Positions 28,718-39,351 of a stretch of 64,000 nt of DNA are shown here, one piece after another. Made by a program: the position numbers and the translations under genes. The DNA is from Desmonostoc muscorum LEGE 12446 (GTDB lineage: Bacteria > Cyanobacteriota > Cyanobacteriia > Cyanobacteriales > Nostocaceae), in contig NZ_JADEXS020000001.1 of NCBI RefSeq assembly GCF_015207005.2, positions 3,534,001-3,598,000 of the forward strand. The letters run 5' to 3'. Under the pieces are notes generated by a model. It saw only the letters and a list, made by a program, of their open reading frames with translations, searched no databases and was not told the origin of the DNA. Within the stretch, counting starts at the first letter, position 1. Each line of letters starts with the position of its first letter.

Positions 28718-29407
28718 ATGTCAATATACGTTTATGCTCTTCTAGTCCCGACCGCATCACCCCTTGTTCTACCCTTCGGGATGGAAAGGAATATTCAACT
28801 AGTTTACTCTTCTGGTTTAGGCGCGATCGTAGAGCCGGAAATTTCACTGGAGGCAATACAAGCAACGGATGAGCGTTTACTTCAAGCTGTATTAAACCAC
28901 GATCGCGTAATTCGAGAACTTTTTCAACAAACTCCTCTTCTTCCCCTACGCTTTGGGAGGGGTTTTACCTCGCAAGAAACACTGCTGAATCATTTAGAAA
29001 AGCACCAAGAGCAATATCTAGAAGCCCTAACTCAGCTAGCAGACAAAGTTGAGTACACTTTAAAAATGACACCCTGTTCTTTACTTGACGATTCTGAAAC
29101 TATTGATGCTAGGGGAAAAGCCTATTTATTAGCGAAAAAACAACGCTACCAAACACAGCAAGCATTTCAAACACAACAATGCCAACAGTGGGAACTCTTG
29201 AACGAGTTAATTCTCAAAACATATACAAATGTTATCTGTGAAACTCGACAGCCAGATGTGCGGCAAATCCACTTTTTGGCACAGCGTAACGATTCAACGC
29301 TCAGTACGCAGCTATTTTCCCTCTGGCAGGTACAATGCTCGCACTGGCAATTAGCACTGAGCGAACCTCTACCACCCTATCATTTTCTAAAAAATACTCT
29401 CATATAA
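28718..29407 (+). CDS. gvpW: Second GvpF/L-family protein (GvpW-type)
   Basis: A 229-residue GvpF/L paralogue: SIYVYALLVPTAS opening, ALLNHDRVIRELFQQTPLLPLRFG-type core (here VLNHDRVIRELF ... LLPLRFGRGF) and an ARGKAYLLAKKQRYQ helix. It lacks the canonical NFTAPYNF terminus of GvpF and ends in EPLPPYHFLKNT. In other cyanobacterial loci the divergent second copy is called GvpW, which is why I use that name. GvpL is an alternative label. It is immediately downstream of the AAA ATPase gene. Confidence 0.82.
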   Translation: MSIYVYALLVPTASPLVLPFGMERNIQLVYSSGLGAIVEPEISLEAIQATDERLLQAVLNHDRVIRELFQQTPLLPLRFGRGFTSQETLLNHLEKHQEQYLEALTQLADKVEYTLKMTPCSLLDDSETIDARGKAYLLAKKQRYQTQQAFQTQQCQQWELLNELILKTYTNVICETRQPDVRQIHFLAQRNDSTLSTQLFSLWQVQCSHWQLALSEPLPPYHFLKNTLI

Positions 29408-29611
29408 ATTCATAAAAAATAATATTTAAAACTTTCCCAGAAAGAATAAAGACGATCTAATTTTTTATTTAATTTTTTTATTTTCTTATATTTATCTTAT
29501 ATTTTTGGGAACACTAAACCCAGGAAGAATAAAACACATTGTGTAAGTTTTACCTACTGCTCAATCAGAGCAAGATTAAATCAATAATTAGAGTTGTGAG
29601 AGGAAAAGAAA

Positions 29612-29833
29612 ATGGCTGTTGAAAAAGTTAACTCATCTTCAAGTCTGGCTGAAGTTATTGACCGGATTTTAGACAAAGGAATTGTAGTTGATGCTTGGGT
29701 ACGTGTTTCTTTAGTTGGTATTGAACTGCTATCAATAGAAGCTCGGATTGTGATTGCTTCAGTTGAAACTTACTTAAGATATGCCGAGGCAGTTGGTTTA
29801 ACATCTCAGGCTGCTGTTCCATCTGCTGCTTAA
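29612..29833 (+). CDS. gvpA: Major gas vesicle structural protein GvpA
   Basis: A 73-residue protein, almost identical in pattern to the cyanobacterial GvpA rib protein: [60 protein letters not shown]. It polymerises into the ribs of the gas vesicle shell. AGAGGAAAAG lies just before the ATG. The gene stands alone between 200- and 316-base spacers, which fits strong separate transcription. GvpA is usually first in the locus; here it follows the accessory genes. Confidence 0.98.
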   Translation: MAVEKVNSSSSLAEVIDRILDKGIVVDAWVRVSLVGIELLSIEARIVIASVETYLRYAEAVGLTSQAAVPSAA

Positions 29834-30149
29834 CACCACATTAGAAAAAGGGAGTCTTCATGGCTCCTAAGCTGATGCGCGTCTAAAGTATATAAACACT
29901 CTTGATGGTCGTTGACAGATGACTATTGACGGTTAACAATCATCTGTCATCAGTCATCAGGGAAATGTACAAATTAAATGCGTAACAGCTTATTTAATAT
30001 AGGACTCATATTTGATTTTTGAACAAAACTCAGTACACCTTTATTCCTTCTTCCCAGTCCCCAGTCCCCAGTCCCCTACCTCTACGAGTAATTCAAAAAT
30101 CAAATCGGATTGCTATATTTCTAGTTAACAAAATAGGAGATTTCAGCTG
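29834..30149. other. gvpA-gvpC spacer
   Basis: Directly after gvpA is AAAGGGAGTC-TTCAT-GGCTCC, a short imperfect hairpin that may attenuate read-through. Then follow TCATCTGTCATCAGTCATCAG-type repeats (29939-29961) and a (CCCAGTC) tandem (about 30051-30074). AGGAG precedes the gvpC-like ATG. Confidence 0.5.
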
Positions 30150-30833
30150 ATGGCTCTCAATAATTTATGGGAACAAGAGCGATTGCAGCGATTGCAAATA
30201 ACTGCTGAACGCCGTCAAAAAGTTAACCAGTGGAAACAGCTAACTCAACAAGAATTTCAGCGGCAAGCAGATGTGCTTCATCAAGAATTGAGCAGTTTTG
30301 TTAGCACACTTGACAACAACAGAAAGTTACAACAGCAGCAATTTCAGCAAGAGATTGTAGACCGGCAATTGGAAATATTGCAAATAAAAACAGATGTCTG
30401 GCAACGCCAGCAAGAATACCGCCAACAGCGGGCAGCAAAAGCTCAGGCATTATTCCAAAACTTGCAAAATTTCCGGGAAATCTTGCATAACAGTGTTTGG
30501 GGCGATTACAGTCATGAACAAGCAGTTTCCCCGACTCCTGCTAAAGAAGAAAAATTAGTTGCAACAGTTCCAAAATGGTCAATCTCCCGTTCTGCAATTA
30601 AAGCCAATGGTTTTCGTCCTTCCGCCAATACCATGACTAAGAAAGTGCCTGCCTTGAATGCAGATACTGTTAAATCTAAAGTGCAGCAATACATTCAGCA
30701 AGCTGAAGGAGCTACTCTGATAGAAATTGAAGAAGTCATAGGCTTAAGCCGGGTGCAAACGATAGATGTCCTGCGCTCCTTGATCAAGCAAGGCGTACTA
30801 GAACAACGCGATCGCCAATACTTTATTCGGTAA
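30150..30833 (+). CDS. gvpC: GvpC-like protein fused to a winged-helix-like C-terminus
   Basis: A 227-residue protein. Residues 10-120 are Gln/Arg-rich amphipathic helix in units of about 33 residues (RRQKVNQWKQLTQQEFQRQA..., RQLEILQIKTDVWQRQQ, KAQALFQNLQNFREIL), ending in HNSVWG. This corresponds to the end of classical GvpC repeats, which wrap and stiffen the GvpA shell. A Ser/Pro/Lys linker (121-170) leads to residues 172-227 (VQQYIQQAEGATLIEIEEVI, LRSLIKQGVLEQRDRQYFIR), resembling a winged helix and similar in layout to the GvpN tail. Gene position after gvpA supports GvpC. The tail is unusual. Confidence 0.7.
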   Translation: MALNNLWEQERLQRLQITAERRQKVNQWKQLTQQEFQRQADVLHQELSSFVSTLDNNRKLQQQQFQQEIVDRQLEILQIKTDVWQRQQEYRQQRAAKAQALFQNLQNFREILHNSVWGDYSHEQAVSPTPAKEEKLVATVPKWSISRSAIKANGFRPSANTMTKKVPALNADTVKSKVQQYIQQAEGATLIEIEEVIGLSRVQTIDVLRSLIKQGVLEQRDRQYFIR

Positions 30834-31266
30834 CAAGCAATTTCTTGACAAACTTAATTCCAGCTCATTTTGTGTATTTGCAGACTAGCGGGCGATCGCT
30901 TGTGTCTTTCGTCTTCAGCAGGCATAGTACACAATCGATAAGCATTAAAGCTGGTCTATGCTTTGTAGTATTCAACATTTCCATCTTTTTCAGGTCTGTA
31001 TTGACAAGCAATTTGCTCAGTAGATGTAATATGCCAAAAAGTTAACCTATTGATAATTAGAAAAAGAGCTTAAATCTTTGTTCAAGTTTCCGGCTTTTAA
31101 CTTTAAAAATATCCAGATTGGAAAGGGATATAACAAGTTTGGGTAGCTCAATTAAGGTTTTGAACTGTGCTATTGGCAATTGCACGATGAAGTTAGTAAG
31201 CTGGATTGTTTGAGGAATTCTAATGTAAATGCAAAACTCAAGATATATAAGGAGGTGCGATCTATT
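30834..31266. other. gvp-ptx junction
   Basis: A 430-base gap between gvpC-like and the first signalling gene. I see no terminator or repeat. It probably holds the promoter of the signalling cluster, and read-through from gvp is possible. Confidence 0.45.
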
Positions 31267-32598
31267 GTGAATCAATTGATCAACCAACTTCAAACTAAAT
31301 TATTTACAGGCAGGCTGAATCTTGAAGCAAGAGATGGGCCGACTTGGACGCTATATTTTCGTTTAGGAAGATTAATTTGGCAGGCTGGCGGTTCTAATGC
31401 CGATGAGCGATGGCGACGACACTTGTTGCGGTACTGTTCTAATCTGGATGTGACACAGTTGGAGCAGCTTGTCTCTCCCCAGGAAAATTATCGAGAGTAT
31501 TCTATTCTTGTTAAATTGCGAGAACAAAAATTAATCGAACAACAACAACTTGTTAGCCTGATTACAAGCTCAATAGCTGAAGTCCTGTTTGATATAATGC
31601 AGTACATTGAAGCCAAAAGAAATGGCGACAATCCAGCAGGACAGTTGTCACATACTACCGTTGTTGGTGAAGTTCCTGGGGTTCTCCTAGCTGTAATACC
31701 AACAGAGGAAGTCTTGAAAAAGGCTACACAAGCATGGCAAGAATGGCGAGATGCAGGACTGGCAACCTACTCGCCCAATTTGTTTCCGATCATTCAACAA
31801 ATTGAGCTACTTCAAGGACAAGCATCCTCTAAACAGATTATTGCTTTAGTTGATGGCACAAAAACTTTACGAGGTCTAGGGCAAAAAAGCGGTCGGGATG
31901 TCTTAGCTTTGACTCGGTTATTGATGACATTGGTAAAAACAGGGGCGATCGCTTTTTCACCCACCCCAAAACTCAGGCAGGTTGGGATTAGTCAAGAAAC
32001 TGGCAACCCGTCCAGTGCAGTTAATAATTCCAATTCTTCACTAAAGACAGAAGAGGACACTGTTATACAAGTTGCACCCAATTTCAACAAAGTTGCTCCA
32101 GCAGCAACTGGCAAAGAAATTGTCAGCCCATCCAGTGCAGTTAATAATTTCAATTCTTCACTCAAGAAAGAAGAGAACACTGTTATACAAGTTGGTCCCC
32201 CAGCGGCTAGTAAAGCAATTATTGATGTCTCAAGACCTTTAGTAGCCTGTGTGGATGATAGTCCAACGATATGTCGCAGTTTGGAGGAAATTCTCACCCA
32301 TCAAGGTTATCGCTTTGTTGGCATTCAAGAGTCCTTGACGGCAGTTTTAAAGCTAATTAAAAGCAAGCCAGACTTCATTTTTTTGGATCTGTTAATGCCA
32401 AAAGTGAATGGCTATGAAATTTGTTCTCAAATCCGTAAAACTCCAAGTCTCAAAGATGTGCCGGTTGTCATCTTAACGGGGAAAGATGGAATAGTAGATC
32501 GGATGCGAGCAAAATTAGTAGGAGCAACTGACTTTTTGGGTAAACCCGTAGAAGCAGAGAAAGTACTCAATGTGCTTCACAAGTATTTAAGCGTTTAG
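31267..32598 (+). CDS. ptxA: PatA-type response regulator of the phototaxis cluster
   Basis: 443 residues from GTG 31267, which has AAGGAGG at the right distance. An in-frame ATG at 31180 lacks one. The N-terminal PatA/DUF4388 region includes KLFTGRLNLEARDGPTWTLYF and GRLIWQAGG. A low-complexity linker contains a tandem duplication (32009-32077 and 32129-32197). The C-terminal receiver has VACVDDSPT, phospho-Asp in FLDLLMP, and VILTGKDG with the conserved Lys in LGKPVEAEK. PatA/PilG-type regulators control type IV pili in cyanobacterial phototaxis. It is the first gene of the cluster, and I letter by order relative to the known ptxD-type receptor. Confidence 0.85.
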   Translation: MNQLINQLQTKLFTGRLNLEARDGPTWTLYFRLGRLIWQAGGSNADERWRRHLLRYCSNLDVTQLEQLVSPQENYREYSILVKLREQKLIEQQQLVSLITSSIAEVLFDIMQYIEAKRNGDNPAGQLSHTTVVGEVPGVLLAVIPTEEVLKKATQAWQEWRDAGLATYSPNLFPIIQQIELLQGQASSKQIIALVDGTKTLRGLGQKSGRDVLALTRLLMTLVKTGAIAFSPTPKLRQVGISQETGNPSSAVNNSNSSLKTEEDTVIQVAPNFNKVAPAATGKEIVSPSSAVNNFNSSLKKEENTVIQVGPPAASKAIIDVSRPLVACVDDSPTICRSLEEILTHQGYRFVGIQESLTAVLKLIKSKPDFIFLDLLMPKVNGYEICSQIRKTPSLKDVPVVILTGKDGIVDRMRAKLVGATDFLGKPVEAEKVLNVLHKYLSV

Positions 32599-32743
32599 GT
32601 TGAAGCGATAGTCCTCGCAGTGGCTCCTCTATATCCATTTTCAAAAAAGATTTTGGATTGAAAATTGCTTTCTACATATGGGTTGGTGTTAATTCATTTG
32701 TCGCAATTATTTTTCAAATTCTGAATTAAATAGTTAGGAAAAA

Positions 32744-33106
32744 ATGAAAAAAGTTCTTTTAGTTGAAGATAGCCTCACAGAATCCGAAAAGATGACACGT
32801 TACCTAGAGCAAGGAGGATATTCAGTTTATGAAGTTCGCAGTGGTGAAGAGGCTCAACTCAGGTTAAAACAACAAAAACCTGACTTGATTCTACTAGATT
32901 TAATTTTGCCAGGACAAAGTGGATTTGAGTTCTGCCGTAAGTTGAAAGCCGATCCGACAACAAAAGCAATCCCGGTAGTGATTTGCTCAACTAAAAACAC
33001 AGATGTTGATAAAACTTGGGGCACTATGAGTGGTGCCGATGGCTATTTAGTCAAACCTGTAGATGAAAATACTTTGCTCCAGACTGTTAATAAATTTATT
33101 CGCTAA
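32744..33106 (+). CDS. ptxB: CheY/PilH-type single-domain response regulator
   Basis: A 120-residue receiver alone: KVLLVEDSLTESEKM acidic pocket, phospho-Asp in DLILLDLILPGQSG, VVICSTKNTD and YLVKPVDENT with the conserved lysine. It would carry phosphate from the hybrid CheA to the pilus motor machinery. It is 14 bases before the cheW gene, so co-transcribed. Confidence 0.92.
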   Translation: MKKVLLVEDSLTESEKMTRYLEQGGYSVYEVRSGEEAQLRLKQQKPDLILLDLILPGQSGFEFCRKLKADPTTKAIPVVICSTKNTDVDKTWGTMSGADGYLVKPVDENTLLQTVNKFIR

Positions 33107-33120
33107 AGGAAACTGGGGCA

Positions 33121-33654
33121 ATGCTACAGGGCAATGATAGTTTTTCTTCGCTACCCATTAATAGCCAATTTCGACTTGAAAACTCTCCCCAAGGAAACAA
33201 CCAGAGGTTTTTAAGATTTCCGTTGAATGGAAAGGTAAATGGGTTACTCCCATTAGCTGATTTGCGGGGAGTAATTCAGGTTGCACTCACCGAGATTTTG
33301 CCAGTACCGCAGGTAGCAGAATTCTTGTTAGGCATAATGAATTGGCGGGGAGAAGCGATCTGGATTCTTGATTTAGCAGCTTTGTTGGGAGCAACACACT
33401 GGTGTCGGCGAGAAGGTGTGCGTAACTCTGGTATGGCGATGCTTGTTCAAGTCCAGAATCAAACCGTCGGGCTGTTGGTGGAGCAAGTCAATACCATTGA
33501 AGTTTATGACCCCCAAGAGCGGTTAGCGGTTTCGGCATCGATGTTACCTGCTCGGCTGGGCTCGTTCTTGCAGGGTTACTTTGTGGATTCTCAAGGTAGC
33601 CCTTTGATGTTAATTGACACCCATGTTGTGATTCAAGCCCTTCAGCCTCTTTAA
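33121..33654 (+). CDS. ptxC: CheW-type adaptor
   Basis: A 177-residue single CheW domain: RFLRFPLNGKVNGLLPLADL, VTEILPVPQVAEFLLGIMNWRGEAIWILDLAALLG (key GIMNWRGEAIWILDL) and LLVEQVNTIEVYD. It links the receptor to the CheA kinase. It lies between the CheY gene and the receptor gene. Confidence 0.92.
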   Translation: MLQGNDSFSSLPINSQFRLENSPQGNNQRFLRFPLNGKVNGLLPLADLRGVIQVALTEILPVPQVAEFLLGIMNWRGEAIWILDLAALLGATHWCRREGVRNSGMAMLVQVQNQTVGLLVEQVNTIEVYDPQERLAVSASMLPARLGSFLQGYFVDSQGSPLMLIDTHVVIQALQPL

Positions 33655-33873
33655 AATTCAGAGCTTCCTATACAACGCCAAGGGCGGACACACAAAGGCT
33701 TCTGGACGCTGAAGCCGTTCTAGAAAAGTAATACCAATTCTCCAAAATCAGGCAACAGATGCAAATCACGAAAGACTTGCAGCATCTAAGTTTCTTAATT
33801 GCGAATTGGTATAAGTAGCCTCCGCTCTGCATTCTACTTCTTAACTCCGACAACCTTCATAGCAAGAAAGATC

Positions 33874-36800
33874 ATGGTAGCGCAACACAATCTTAGATCC
33901 AGCCAACCTCACTCAAATCCCAGCAACGGTTATAAGGAAACCGATAATGGGCATACCGTTGATGTACCAGCAAAACAGCAAATCACCTCCGCTCTAGAAG
34001 AATTGCGAACTGAACTGGATCAAGCTGATTGGGTGGAAACAGGGCCATTGCGAGAGAGAATCCGCAAGTTAAAAGAACTGCTAAGTGTGTTGCCATATCA
34101 AGACGGAGGAGATGGATTAGAGGTAGAGCAAGTACAGGCGATCGCTAGCAAAATCCGCCAATTTTCCGATCTCGATACCTTGCTGGCTACTGCTGTCATA
34201 GAGGTACAAAGCGCCCTGCAAGCCGATCGCGTGGTGCTGTATGAGTTTACAAATCCGACGCAGGGGATAGTTGTTGCGGAGGCGATGAGAGATGGCTTTA
34301 CCCCAATGCTGAAGGAAAAACTACCCGCCGTCATTTTTGGGTTAGGTTCTGCCAAGCTTTATCAACAAGAAAAATTAGTAGCGATCGCAGATACCTACAC
34401 TGCTGGCTTGTCTCCTTACCAAAAGCAGTTAATGGATCGGTTTCAGGTAAGAGCTTGTTTGAGTTTGCCAATCTTAGCAAAAGATGGGGTTTGGGGTTTG
34501 TTGGTAGTGCAGCAATGCACTGCTGCTCGTCAGTGGCAAAATGCTGAAATTCAGTTACTAAAATTAATCGAGCAGGAATTAGAAGCGCAACTGCAAGTTG
34601 CCGTGATTCAGGCTACGTTGCAACAAGAAGTGGAAAAAGACCAAATCCTTGTCGGTGTAGCGAATAAAATTCTCCAGTCCAAAGATTTGGATACCATCTT
34701 TCGCGTTGCCACCCAAGAAGTGCGACAGTCATTAAAATGCGATCGCGTGGCAATTTATCGTTTCCAGCCAGATTGGAGTGGGGAATTTGTAGCTGAATCT
34801 GTTGGATCTGAGTGGATTTCTCTGTTACAAGAACAGCGAAACAACCAAGCAATTGTCAATAACGTTAACTATTGCAGTGTTAGGAACCTTGCAGACGAAG
34901 GGGGATTGGTTGGGACAACAGGGCGATCGCACAGTGCAGATAGCTACATTCAGCACACTCAAGGCAAAAATTTCCATCGCGGACAGATTTATCGAGTCAC
35001 TAATGATATCTACAGTGCTGGTTTTTCTGATTGCTATATCAAAATTTTAGAAACCTATCAAGCCAAAGCATACATTATTGTTGCCATCTTCCAGGGAGAA
35101 AAGTTGTGGGGCTTGCTGGCTGCCTATCAAAATTCTCAGCCTCGTCAGTGGAAAGATAGTGAAGTTCGACTAATGGTGCAGGTTGCATCTCTGTCTAGTA
35201 TTGCTATTCAACAGTTGCAATATCAGCAACAACTTTCTAACCGTTCTGAGGAGTCAGCCAAACTGATTGAACGAGAACGTACTGTTTTCGGCATCATTGA
35301 AAAGATTGGGCAAGCAACGGATCTTCGCACACTTTTCCGCATTACCACCCAAGAATTGCGGCGATTTTTAAAATGCGATCGCGTTGTCATTTATCAAATT
35401 TATCCAGACTGGAGTGGAGAAGTTATCGCTGAATCTGTGGCTGCTGGTTGGCCGTCACTGTTGGAGATGCAGGAACAAGACAGCATTTTAAAAACAGGTC
35501 TGATATCTTCAGAGCGTTGTAATGTTAAGGACTATGGCTCCCCTGTTAAACCTGATGCCGATACTTATCTGAAGGAAACCCAGGGTGGAGTGTACACCAA
35601 AGGAACGCGCTTTCGTAAAATCAACGATATTTATGCTGCTGGTTTTTCACCTTGCTATTTAGAAACATTAGAGAAGTTCCAAGCCAAAGCATACATTAAT
35701 GTTCCCATCTTCCGCGCTGGTAATCTTTGGGGTTTGTTAGCAGCTTATCAGAATTCTGATGTGCGGAAATGGACAGAGGAAGAGATCGGTGCTTTGTTGC
35801 AGATCGGCGAACCGTTGAGCATTGCCCTCCAGCAAGCTGAATATATCGAACAGCTACGGTTAAAGAATATCGAAATGACACAAGTAGCTGAAGTAGAACA
35901 CGCCATCGCCCGAATGACGGATAGAATGCGTCATTCCCAACAACTAGAAACAATTTACCGTACTACCTTGGCAGAATTGCGGCAGTTGTTCAAATGCGAT
36001 CGCCTGGCAATATATCGCTTCAACTCTGACTGGAGTGGTGAATTTATGGCCGAATCTGTAGGAAGTGACTGGGTGCCTATGGTTGGCCCCGATATCAAGA
36101 CCGTATACGAAGACGAACACCTACAGCAAACCCAAGGCGGGCGCTATCGCAACAATGAAACCTTGGCCGTTAATGATATCTATACTGTTGGTCATGCCCA
36201 GTGTTACATCGACTTATTGGAGCAGTTCCAGGTTAAAGCCTACACCATCGCCCCTATTTTTGCTGGAAACAAACTTTGGGGCTTTTTAGGAGCATACCAA
36301 AATAGCGGCCCGCGCCAGTGGAATTCCGAGGAGGTGCGATTACTGACCAAATTGGGCATTCAGTTGGGGGTAAGCGTACAGCAAGCCGAGTACATCGAAC
36401 AACTGAAAACGAAGAATGCAGAGTTGGCGCGGGCAGCAGAAGAGGAACAGGTGCTGACAGGGATGGTGGAAAAAATTCGCCAAGCTCAAGAGGCAGATAC
36501 AATTTTCCTGAATGTGCTACCAAGTTTACGCAAACAATTACAGTGCGATCGCCTAGCAGTATTTCGCTTTCATCCCGACTGGAGTGTGGAATTTATTGCT
36601 GAAGCTGTAAAAGATAAATGGTTGTCTTTAGCTGGTTCCGACATCAAAACCATTTGGATGGACGATCACTTACAAGAAACTCAGGGCGGACGCTATCGCA
36701 ATCATGAAACCTTTGTTGTCGATGATATTTACACTGTCGGTCACGTTCAGTGCTACTTAGAAATATTAGAAAAAATCCAGGCCAAAGCTTACGCGATCGC

Positions 36801-39120
36801 TCCTATCTTCACTGGAAACAAACTCTGGGGCTTTTTAGGAGCATATCAAAATACTGGCCCTCGGCAGTGGAAATCCAAGGATGTGCAACTGTTGCGAAAA
36901 GTAGCTGTGCAAATGGGTATAGGCTTGCAACAAGTTAGGTATATCGAACAGCTCAAGAAGAAGAATGCAGAGTTAGCGCGAACCGCAGAAGGGGAACGAG
37001 CATTGACACGGCTCGCAGAAAAAATCCGCCAAGTTCAAGAGCTAGATACGATTTTCCGCAATGCCTTACCAGAATTGCGATCGCATTTGGAATGCGATCG
37101 TCTAGCCGTGTATCGCTTCAATCCAGATTGGGGTGGGGAGTTTATTGCCGAATCCGTCAGTCGTGAATGGGTGGCTTTGGTTGGCCCCGATATCAGGACT
37201 GTATGGGAAGACGAACACCTCCAACAAACCCAAGGTGGACGCTATCGCCATAACGAGACCTTTGTGATAAATGACATTTACACTTCTGGTCATGCCCAGT
37301 GCCACATAAAAATTCTAGAGCAATTCCAGATGAGAGCCTATATCATCACCCCAATTATTGCTGGGAATAAGCTCTGGGGTTTGTTAGGAGCATATCAGAA
37401 TGATGGGCCGCGGCAATGGCAAGAGAATGAAGTCAACTTGGTAACGAAAATCGGCACGCAGTTTGGGGTTGCCGTCCAGCAATCGCAATACTTACAACAA
37501 ACTCTAAGCAAGAATGAGGAATTGATCAAACTGGCAGAACGGGAAGTAGCAAACGCCCGATTTTCCTATCGCCTGCCAAGTCGGTTAACAGAGATGGCCC
37601 AAAGTCATGGTGATGTTCTGGAATTTGTCCAGTTTGCCACCCATGAACTTCGTCAACTGCTAAAAGTAGATCGAGTTGGAGTTTACCGTTTTGAGCCTGA
37701 TTGGTCTGGAGAATTTGTAGTTGAGTCTGTGACTGGGGATTGGCCTAAGTTGGTGGGAACTAGCCTTGCCAGAGTTAGAGATACCTATCTCCAGTACAAC
37801 CAAGGAGGGCGTTATGTCCGCAAAGAAAGTTTGCGGGTTGACAATATATATAGTGTCGGTCATGACGAATGTCACATTCAATTGTTAGAAATGTGGGGAA
37901 CTAAAGCCTACATGATTTCTCCGATTTTTCAAGAAAATCGGCTCTGGGGGCTGATGGGAGTTTATCAAAATAGCGCACCGCGCCAGTGGGAGCAATCCGA
38001 GGAGGATGTTCTCAACCAAGCCAGCGTCCAGATTGGTATTGCCCTCAATCTTGCAGACTACCTAACACAAGTGCGTATTCAAGAGCAGCAACTAGCAGAA
38101 GCAGCAGAGCGCGAACGTACCGCCCGGGAAAAACTCCAACAAGGAGCAATACGCGTTCTCATGGCTTTGGAACCATCCTTCAGAGGCGATCTTACCGTTC
38201 GAGCTCCCCTATCTGAAGATGAAATTGGGACGATCGCCGATGGTTACAACACTACGATCCAAAGTTTGCGAGATTTAGTGCGACAAGTGCAGATTGCTGC
38301 TGGCAGGGTGAGTGAAAATTCCAGTAATAACACTACCTCAGTAGTAAAACTATCTGACCAAGCTCAACAGCAGGCAGAACGGCTCGAACACGCTCTGGAA
38401 CAATTACAAATGATGGTAACTTCCACCCAGATAGTTGCTAGTGATGCCCAAAGAGTAGGACAGGCGGTTCAAGAAGCTAATAAAACCGTCCAAGCTGGCG
38501 ATTCTCTGATGGAAAGAACCGTAGATGGCATTTTGGAGATTCGGGAAACCGTTTCCGAAACAGCGAAGAAGATTAAACGCCTCGGTGAAGCTTCTCAGAA
38601 AATCTCGAAAGTAGTGAGTTTGATTGAAAACTTTGCTACTCAAACTAATTTGCTGGCACTCAATGCGGCGATTGAGGCTACCCGTGCTGGAGAGTATGGC
38701 AAAGGCTTTGCGGTGGTTGCAGATGAAGTTCGTTCCCTGGCTTACCAGTCAGCTAGTGCCACCACAGAAATTGAGCGACTCGTGCAAGAAATTCAAGCTG
38801 GCACCAACGAAGTTACCGAAGCAATGGAAATAGGGATTAGCCAAGTTGTTCAAGGCTCGAACTTGATCGATGAGACTCGTCATTCCCTGAGTGCGATCGT
38901 GGCAGCCACCAACGAAATTGGTGGACTGGTGCAAGGAATTACTCAAGCAGTTTCCACTCAAAGTCAGCAATCTCAGATATTGACAGAAGCGATGATGGAT
39001 GTTTCGGCGATCGCCCGCAAGACTTCAGAAAGTGCCATCCACATTTCCGAGTCTTTTGAGGAACTACGGATGACTTCACAACAACTGGAAACCAGCGTTA
39101 GCCAGTTCAAAGTTGACTAA
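33874..39120 (+). CDS. ptxD: Seven-GAF methyl-accepting phototaxis receptor (PtxD type)
   Basis: 1748 residues from ATG 33874 ([10 protein letters not shown]). The frame begins 25 codons earlier without support. It is soluble, with no membrane segment. Seven GAF domains are followed by a HAMP-like segment and an MCP signalling domain with the tip [23 protein letters not shown]2-GAF7 each hold the cyanobacteriochrome-type cysteine at residues 387, 594, 777, 960, 1143 and 1333 (GFSDCY, GFSPCY, GHAQCY, GHVQCY, GHAQCH, GHDECH). GAF1 has GLSPYQ and no cysteine. DXCF second cysteines are not seen. PtxD of Nostoc punctiforme, with seven GAF domains, is the receptor for positive phototaxis of hormogonia. 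Confidence 0.93.
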   Translation: MVAQHNLRSSQPHSNPSNGYKETDNGHTVDVPAKQQITSALEELRTELDQADWVETGPLRERIRKLKELLSVLPYQDGGDGLEVEQVQAIASKIRQFSDLDTLLATAVIEVQSALQADRVVLYEFTNPTQGIVVAEAMRDGFTPMLKEKLPAVIFGLGSAKLYQQEKLVAIADTYTAGLSPYQKQLMDRFQVRACLSLPILAKDGVWGLLVVQQCTAARQWQNAEIQLLKLIEQELEAQLQVAVIQATLQQEVEKDQILVGVANKILQSKDLDTIFRVATQEVRQSLKCDRVAIYRFQPDWSGEFVAESVGSEWISLLQEQRNNQAIVNNVNYCSVRNLADEGGLVGTTGRSHSADSYIQHTQGKNFHRGQIYRVTNDIYSAGFSDCYIKILETYQAKAYIIVAIFQGEKLWGLLAAYQNSQPRQWKDSEVRLMVQVASLSSIAIQQLQYQQQLSNRSEESAKLIERERTVFGIIEKIGQATDLRTLFRITTQELRRFLKCDRVVIYQIYPDWSGEVIAESVAAGWPSLLEMQEQDSILKTGLISSERCNVKDYGSPVKPDADTYLKETQGGVYTKGTRFRKINDIYAAGFSPCYLETLEKFQAKAYINVPIFRAGNLWGLLAAYQNSDVRKWTEEEIGALLQIGEPLSIALQQAEYIEQLRLKNIEMTQVAEVEHAIARMTDRMRHSQQLETIYRTTLAELRQLFKCDRLAIYRFNSDWSGEFMAESVGSDWVPMVGPDIKTVYEDEHLQQTQGGRYRNNETLAVNDIYTVGHAQCYIDLLEQFQVKAYTIAPIFAGNKLWGFLGAYQNSGPRQWNSEEVRLLTKLGIQLGVSVQQAEYIEQLKTKNAELARAAEEEQVLTGMVEKIRQAQEADTIFLNVLPSLRKQLQCDRLAVFRFHPDWSVEFIAEAVKDKWLSLAGSDIKTIWMDDHLQETQGGRYRNHETFVVDDIYTVGHVQCYLEILEKIQAKAYAIAPIFTGNKLWGFLGAYQNTGPRQWKSKDVQLLRKVAVQMGIGLQQVRYIEQLKKKNAELARTAEGERALTRLAEKIRQVQELDTIFRNALPELRSHLECDRLAVYRFNPDWGGEFIAESVSREWVALVGPDIRTVWEDEHLQQTQGGRYRHNETFVINDIYTSGHAQCHIKILEQFQMRAYIITPIIAGNKLWGLLGAYQNDGPRQWQENEVNLVTKIGTQFGVAVQQSQYLQQTLSKNEELIKLAEREVANARFSYRLPSRLTEMAQSHGDVLEFVQFATHELRQLLKVDRVGVYRFEPDWSGEFVVESVTGDWPKLVGTSLARVRDTYLQYNQGGRYVRKESLRVDNIYSVGHDECHIQLLEMWGTKAYMISPIFQENRLWGLMGVYQNSAPRQWEQSEEDVLNQASVQIGIALNLADYLTQVRIQEQQLAEAAERERTAREKLQQGAIRVLMALEPSFRGDLTVRAPLSEDEIGTIADGYNTTIQSLRDLVRQVQIAAGRVSENSSNNTTSVVKLSDQAQQQAERLEHALEQLQMMVTSTQIVASDAQRVGQAVQEANKTVQAGDSLMERTVDGILEIRETVSETAKKIKRLGEASQKISKVVSLIENFATQTNLLALNAAIEATRAGEYGKGFAVVADEVRSLAYQSASATTEIERLVQEIQAGTNEVTEAMEIGISQVVQGSNLIDETRHSLSAIVAATNEIGGLVQGITQAVSTQSQQSQILTEAMMDVSAIARKTSESAIHISESFEELRMTSQQLETSVSQFKVD

Positions 39121-39125
39121 GAATT

Positions 39126-39330
39126 TTAGATTTTAGATTTTAGATTTTAGATTATTTCGGTACTCCTCTGGAGAAGCAAGCTACATGCCCCGCCCCGTTT
39201 CAATTTACGATGTTTAGATTTTAGATTGAAGAATTTTTAATCCAAAATCCAAAATCTAAAATCCAAAATTCCTTGCCCCTTGTCGTCGAGGTCAATCCAA
39301 AATCCAAAATCTAAAATCCAAAATTGTTTG
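39126..39330. repeat. TTTTAGA / AATCCAAAAT heptamer tandem repeats
   Basis: Two arrays, about 39126-39152 (TTTTAGA units) and 39236-39324 (AATCCAAAATCTAAA units), with complementary character, between the receptor and the cheA gene. Their translation produced a false N-terminal extension of the CheA frame. Confidence 0.85.
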
Positions 39331-39351
39331 ACTAATCTCGCAAAATGTGTT

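Noticed and set aside
33799..33873. N-terminal extension of the receptor frame
   Set aside because: It has no ribosome site and does not look like the conserved N-terminus; start taken at 33874.
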